A stretch of 64,000 bases of DNA from positions 18,347 to 82,346 of the forward strand of contig NZ_JAJCIC010000021.1 in assembly GCF_020554865.1 (NCBI RefSeq). Direction: 5' to 3'. The translations under genes were made by a program, and so were the position numbers. The stretch comes from Lacrimispora sp. 210928-DFI.3.58. GTDB taxonomy: Bacteria > Bacillota > Clostridia > Lachnospirales > Lachnospiraceae. Every line of letters begins with the position of its first letter. Position 1 is the stretch's first letter. Positions 61,829-64,000 of the stretch are shown piece after piece. The notes beneath the pieces are model-generated. The model was not told where the DNA came from and did not search any database. It worked only from the letters and a program-made list of their open reading frames with translations.

Positions 61829-63277
61829 TCACAGCTTTACATTTTGAATTTTATTTTTTGCCCTCAGTAAATCTTTCCTAAAGAAAATTACCACAATGGC
61901 AAGGTATAGCAATGCACTGATACACATTCCTGCCATCTCCAGTAATCTTGTTTTCAGAATGTTTCTAAGCACACAGTAAGACACCAATATGCTCAGTGAT
62001 GCAATCACAGGATAAGTCATATTTCTTATTAGCCTAAGAATATTAAACTTAAATGTCACTTTTAAAAATATCAAACTCATCAAGACCTGCTCTAACACAC
62101 ACAAACATCTAATATAAACAAATGGCCAGAATCCCATTTTGACACTGAGCAAGCAAACCGGAATAAGAAAAATCAAATATGTACACTGAAATAAAAACAG
62201 TATCCTCGGTATCCCTTTTGATTTATATAATTCTGCGGAAAAGCTGTAAAAAATAACACTGCACATCATCATCAGTCCCCATGCACCAACTATATTAGCT
62301 GCTTCATCCCATTTGCTACCAAACAGAATATAAGTAATAGTTTTTCTATAACAAAACAACCCTGTTCCCATTGGAATAATCAGATATAGCATAATTCTCT
62401 GAATATCCAAAAATAAATCATAATACTTTCCAGAATCATCTTTTACCCTGGATAAAACAGATAACAATACCGGGCTCATCGACGCAGAGATCATACCCAT
62501 TATCGACATAACCATATTTGCCGAATTTTTATATATTCCTGTATAGTATTCTGAATATGCATTCGTTACCATAAACGTATCTACCCAGAAAATTGTCCAA
62601 TTTGCCAAGCCCTCCAATAACGACCAAAAGCTAAAGCTAAACATTTCTTTTAATATACTAAAAGAATAAAAAAGATGTGGTTTCCATGAAGACATAACAG
62701 TTAAAACCATTGAACTGACAAAAGCACCTGCCAAATTTCCAATTATCAAAGCCCAATACGACCGCATTGCAAGTGCCAGTGGAACCGCCACAACCAACGG
62801 TGTAATTGCCACCGCTAGTCTTGTAATAAATAATTTTTTAAAATCAAATTGTCTTCTAAATAAACCTGTCTGAATACTGGACAATGAAGTAAACACAAGT
62901 TGTATACTTGCCACTGATATTACCGTTGAATATTCCGTATTACCCAATAGCCCGGCTATTTTAGTTCTGTTCAATATGATTAGCAAAAACAACGCAACTG
63001 ATATCGTAAGATTAGACCAAAAAGCCACATCCGCATAAGCATGCTTTTCCTGATCATCATTGAAATCATGCTGAACCAAATATTTTCCAAATCCCGCATC
63101 TGTAATAATATCCACAAAACTTACCAACATGTTACAAATGGCAAGTACTCCAAACGCATTCGGATTCAAAATTCTTGCTAACAGCATATTGGTGACAGGC
63201 GTCACGAATTTAGCTGCAATTTCAGAAAATAGTGACCATCCCATAGATTTTTGGATAACGCTCGTATTACTATTCAT
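61829..63277 (-). CDS. Wzx-type polysaccharide flippase (MOP superfamily)
   Basis: A 482-residue protein with about 12-14 helices. The opening (MGWSLFSEIAAKFVTPVTNM, then LLARILNPNAFG) and the loop with DAGFGKYLVQHDF identify the polysaccharide/lipopolysaccharide transporters that flip lipid-linked repeat units to the outer face. The coding sequence is AT-rich compared with the rest of the window, a sign of horizontal acquisition. It precedes nothing else in the cluster on this strand and lies 42 bases after the polymerase. Confidence 0.9.
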   Translation of the reverse strand: MNSNTSVIQKSMGWSLFSEIAAKFVTPVTNMLLARILNPNAFGVLAICNMLVSFVDIITDAGFGKYLVQHDFNDDQEKHAYADVAFWSNLTISVALFLLIILNRTKIAGLLGNTEYSTVISVASIQLVFTSLSSIQTGLFRRQFDFKKLFITRLAVAITPLVVAVPLALAMRSYWALIIGNLAGAFVSSMVLTVMSSWKPHLFYSFSILKEMFSFSFWSLLEGLANWTIFWVDTFMVTNAYSEYYTGIYKNSANMVMSIMGMISASMSPVLLSVLSRVKDDSGKYYDLFLDIQRIMLYLIIPMGTGLFCYRKTITYILFGSKWDEAANIVGAWGLMMMCSVIFYSFSAELYKSKGIPRILFLFQCTYLIFLIPVCLLSVKMGFWPFVYIRCLCVLEQVLMSLIFLKVTFKFNILRLIRNMTYPVIASLSILVSYCVLRNILKTRLLEMAGMCISALLYLAIVVIFFRKDLLRAKNKIQNVKL

Positions 63278-63319
63278 AAAAAATCATCCTTAATTTATCG
63301 ATCTCTGTAAACTTTCAGT

Positions 63320-64000
63320 TTAATCTTTATGTCTGGCTTTGATCAAATTCGCAATACCATAAATGCAGACAAAGCAAATGATAGTTGACGGTGCCAGCAA
63401 ATTAGAAATAAATCCCGTATAGCTCCCTCTCGGAGCCCACAAAATTTGTGTTATAATGTAGAACCTTACACTCATCCAAAAGATTCTTTGTCTTCCCTTG
63501 AATTGATTTATTCTGGCAATAATCAGCGAATAGAAGATGTTTCCAAAAAAGATTCCAATATAACTAAAATCCTGATACAGTTCTGCAATGTAAGAAGATC
63601 CTGTACCTTTTCCAACCAGATAAGTTGCTCCAAGCACAACATAACCTAACGAATGTGTGAAACTTCCCCCGTATAGAGCATGCTCTACTGTATTTCCATG
63701 ATATACGGTAATTCCTAAAAGTCTGGCTAAAATACCGCTATGTAAAAATTCTAAAATATAAATCTGATCCGCAGGAATTCTATCTTGATACATATAGGCT
63801 CGTTTAACAATATTAATAGATACTCCCTGGTCATATAAAAAATCTTCAATTCCTGAAATAAATGTCATTTCACTTGCTACCTCTCCTGTTCTCCAAACAG
63901 AATACCAGGAAAAAAATGCTGCCAAAAATGGAATTGAAAGAATACGTATATGGTAAATAACCAGTCCTCCGGACAAAATAATGCCAGCCCAAAGGCTGGC
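63320..64000 (-). CDS. Polysaccharide polymerase (Wzy-like), C-terminal part
   Basis: The frame is open to the right edge of the window (it can be read through ASLWAG ahead of the first in-frame TTG at 63976), so the N-terminus is missing. About 226 residues are visible with several helices and a large loop containing LEFLHSGILARLLG and YGGSFTHSLGYVVLGATYL, consistent with O-antigen/capsule Wzy polymerases. AT-rich like the flippase gene. The glycan is unknown. Confidence 0.75.
   Translation of the reverse strand, partial: ASLWAGIILSGGLVIYHIRILSIPFLAAFFSWYSVWRTGEVASEMTFISGIEDFLYDQGVSINIVKRAYMYQDRIPADQIYILEFLHSGILARLLGITVYHGNTVEHALYGGSFTHSLGYVVLGATYLVGKGTGSSYIAELYQDFSYIGIFFGNIFYSLIIARINQFKGRQRIFWMSVRFYIITQILWAPRGSYTGFISNLLAPSTIICFVCIYGIANLIKARHKD

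Noticed and set aside
1..64000. CRISPR arrays, tRNA and rRNA genes
   Set aside because: No regularly spaced short repeats, and no tRNA T-loop or rRNA-like segments were noticed by eye. A tRNAscan and CRISPR search would settle it.

Overview
The window looks like a chromosomal segment of a spore-forming, gut-type Firmicute, most likely a Lachnospiraceae (Clostridium cluster XIVa). The evidence is the roughly 50-55% GC genes with strong GGAGG ribosome sites, a TepA-SpoIIIE/FtsK neighbourhood, a MurE with a DNxR motif, HPr/EI phosphotransferase genes with a LicT-type antiterminator, a CdaA-CdaR pair, and clostridial families such as DUF1576 and DUF4317. Genus is an inference. No tRNA, rRNA or CRISPR array was seen.

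Layout. 1-3.3 kb: partial MATE exporter, M18 aminopeptidase and APC permease. 3.9-14.5 kb (minus): envelope and housekeeping genes: NlpC/P60 hydrolase, TepA, FtsK/SpoIIIE, formate-THF ligase, MurE, MurF. 14.6-19.8 kb: TrpX-type ABC importer and a PhoB/PhoR-like two-component pair. 20.2-26.0 kb: M19 dipeptidase, DUF1576 membrane protein, truncated DUF4317-like protein, and an LDH-like dehydrogenase coupled to an AGCS amino-acid/sodium symporter. 26.4-33.8 kb: LysR regulator, MacAB-like efflux operon, SLH protein, patatin. 33.9-40.7 kb: cardiolipin synthase, CcdA-TlpA fusion, MetY, DUF362 ferredoxin, HAD phosphatase. 40.9-44.3 kb: self-contained GlcNAc-type PTS operon (antiterminator, EIIA, HPr-like protein, EIIBC) behind a promoter and an RAT site. 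44.4-52.6 kb: cell-wall-binding protein, polysaccharide polymerase, general PTS (ptsH-ptsI), CdaR-CdaA and two unknown membrane proteins. 52.7-55.1 kb: LysR and a split chromate transporter.

55.1-64 kb is accessory. It holds a 1450-residue LRR-Roc-COR (Roco) GTPase, a decayed M19 dipeptidase, an AbrB-type antitoxin with a RelE-type toxin, a transposase remnant, and the start of an AT-rich polysaccharide cluster (Wzx flippase and partial Wzy polymerase).

Four families of interspersed structured repeats sit between genes. Family A (three copies) is a foldback element of about 225-250 bp. Family B (two copies, about 180 bp) shows compensatory base changes. Family C (three copies) is about 90 bp. 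Family D is a set of short GTAACNGTT palindromes, one of which encodes the C-terminus of a LysR gene. With the Roco protein and a phosphomimetic HPr (Asp at position 46), these are the most unusual features of the window.
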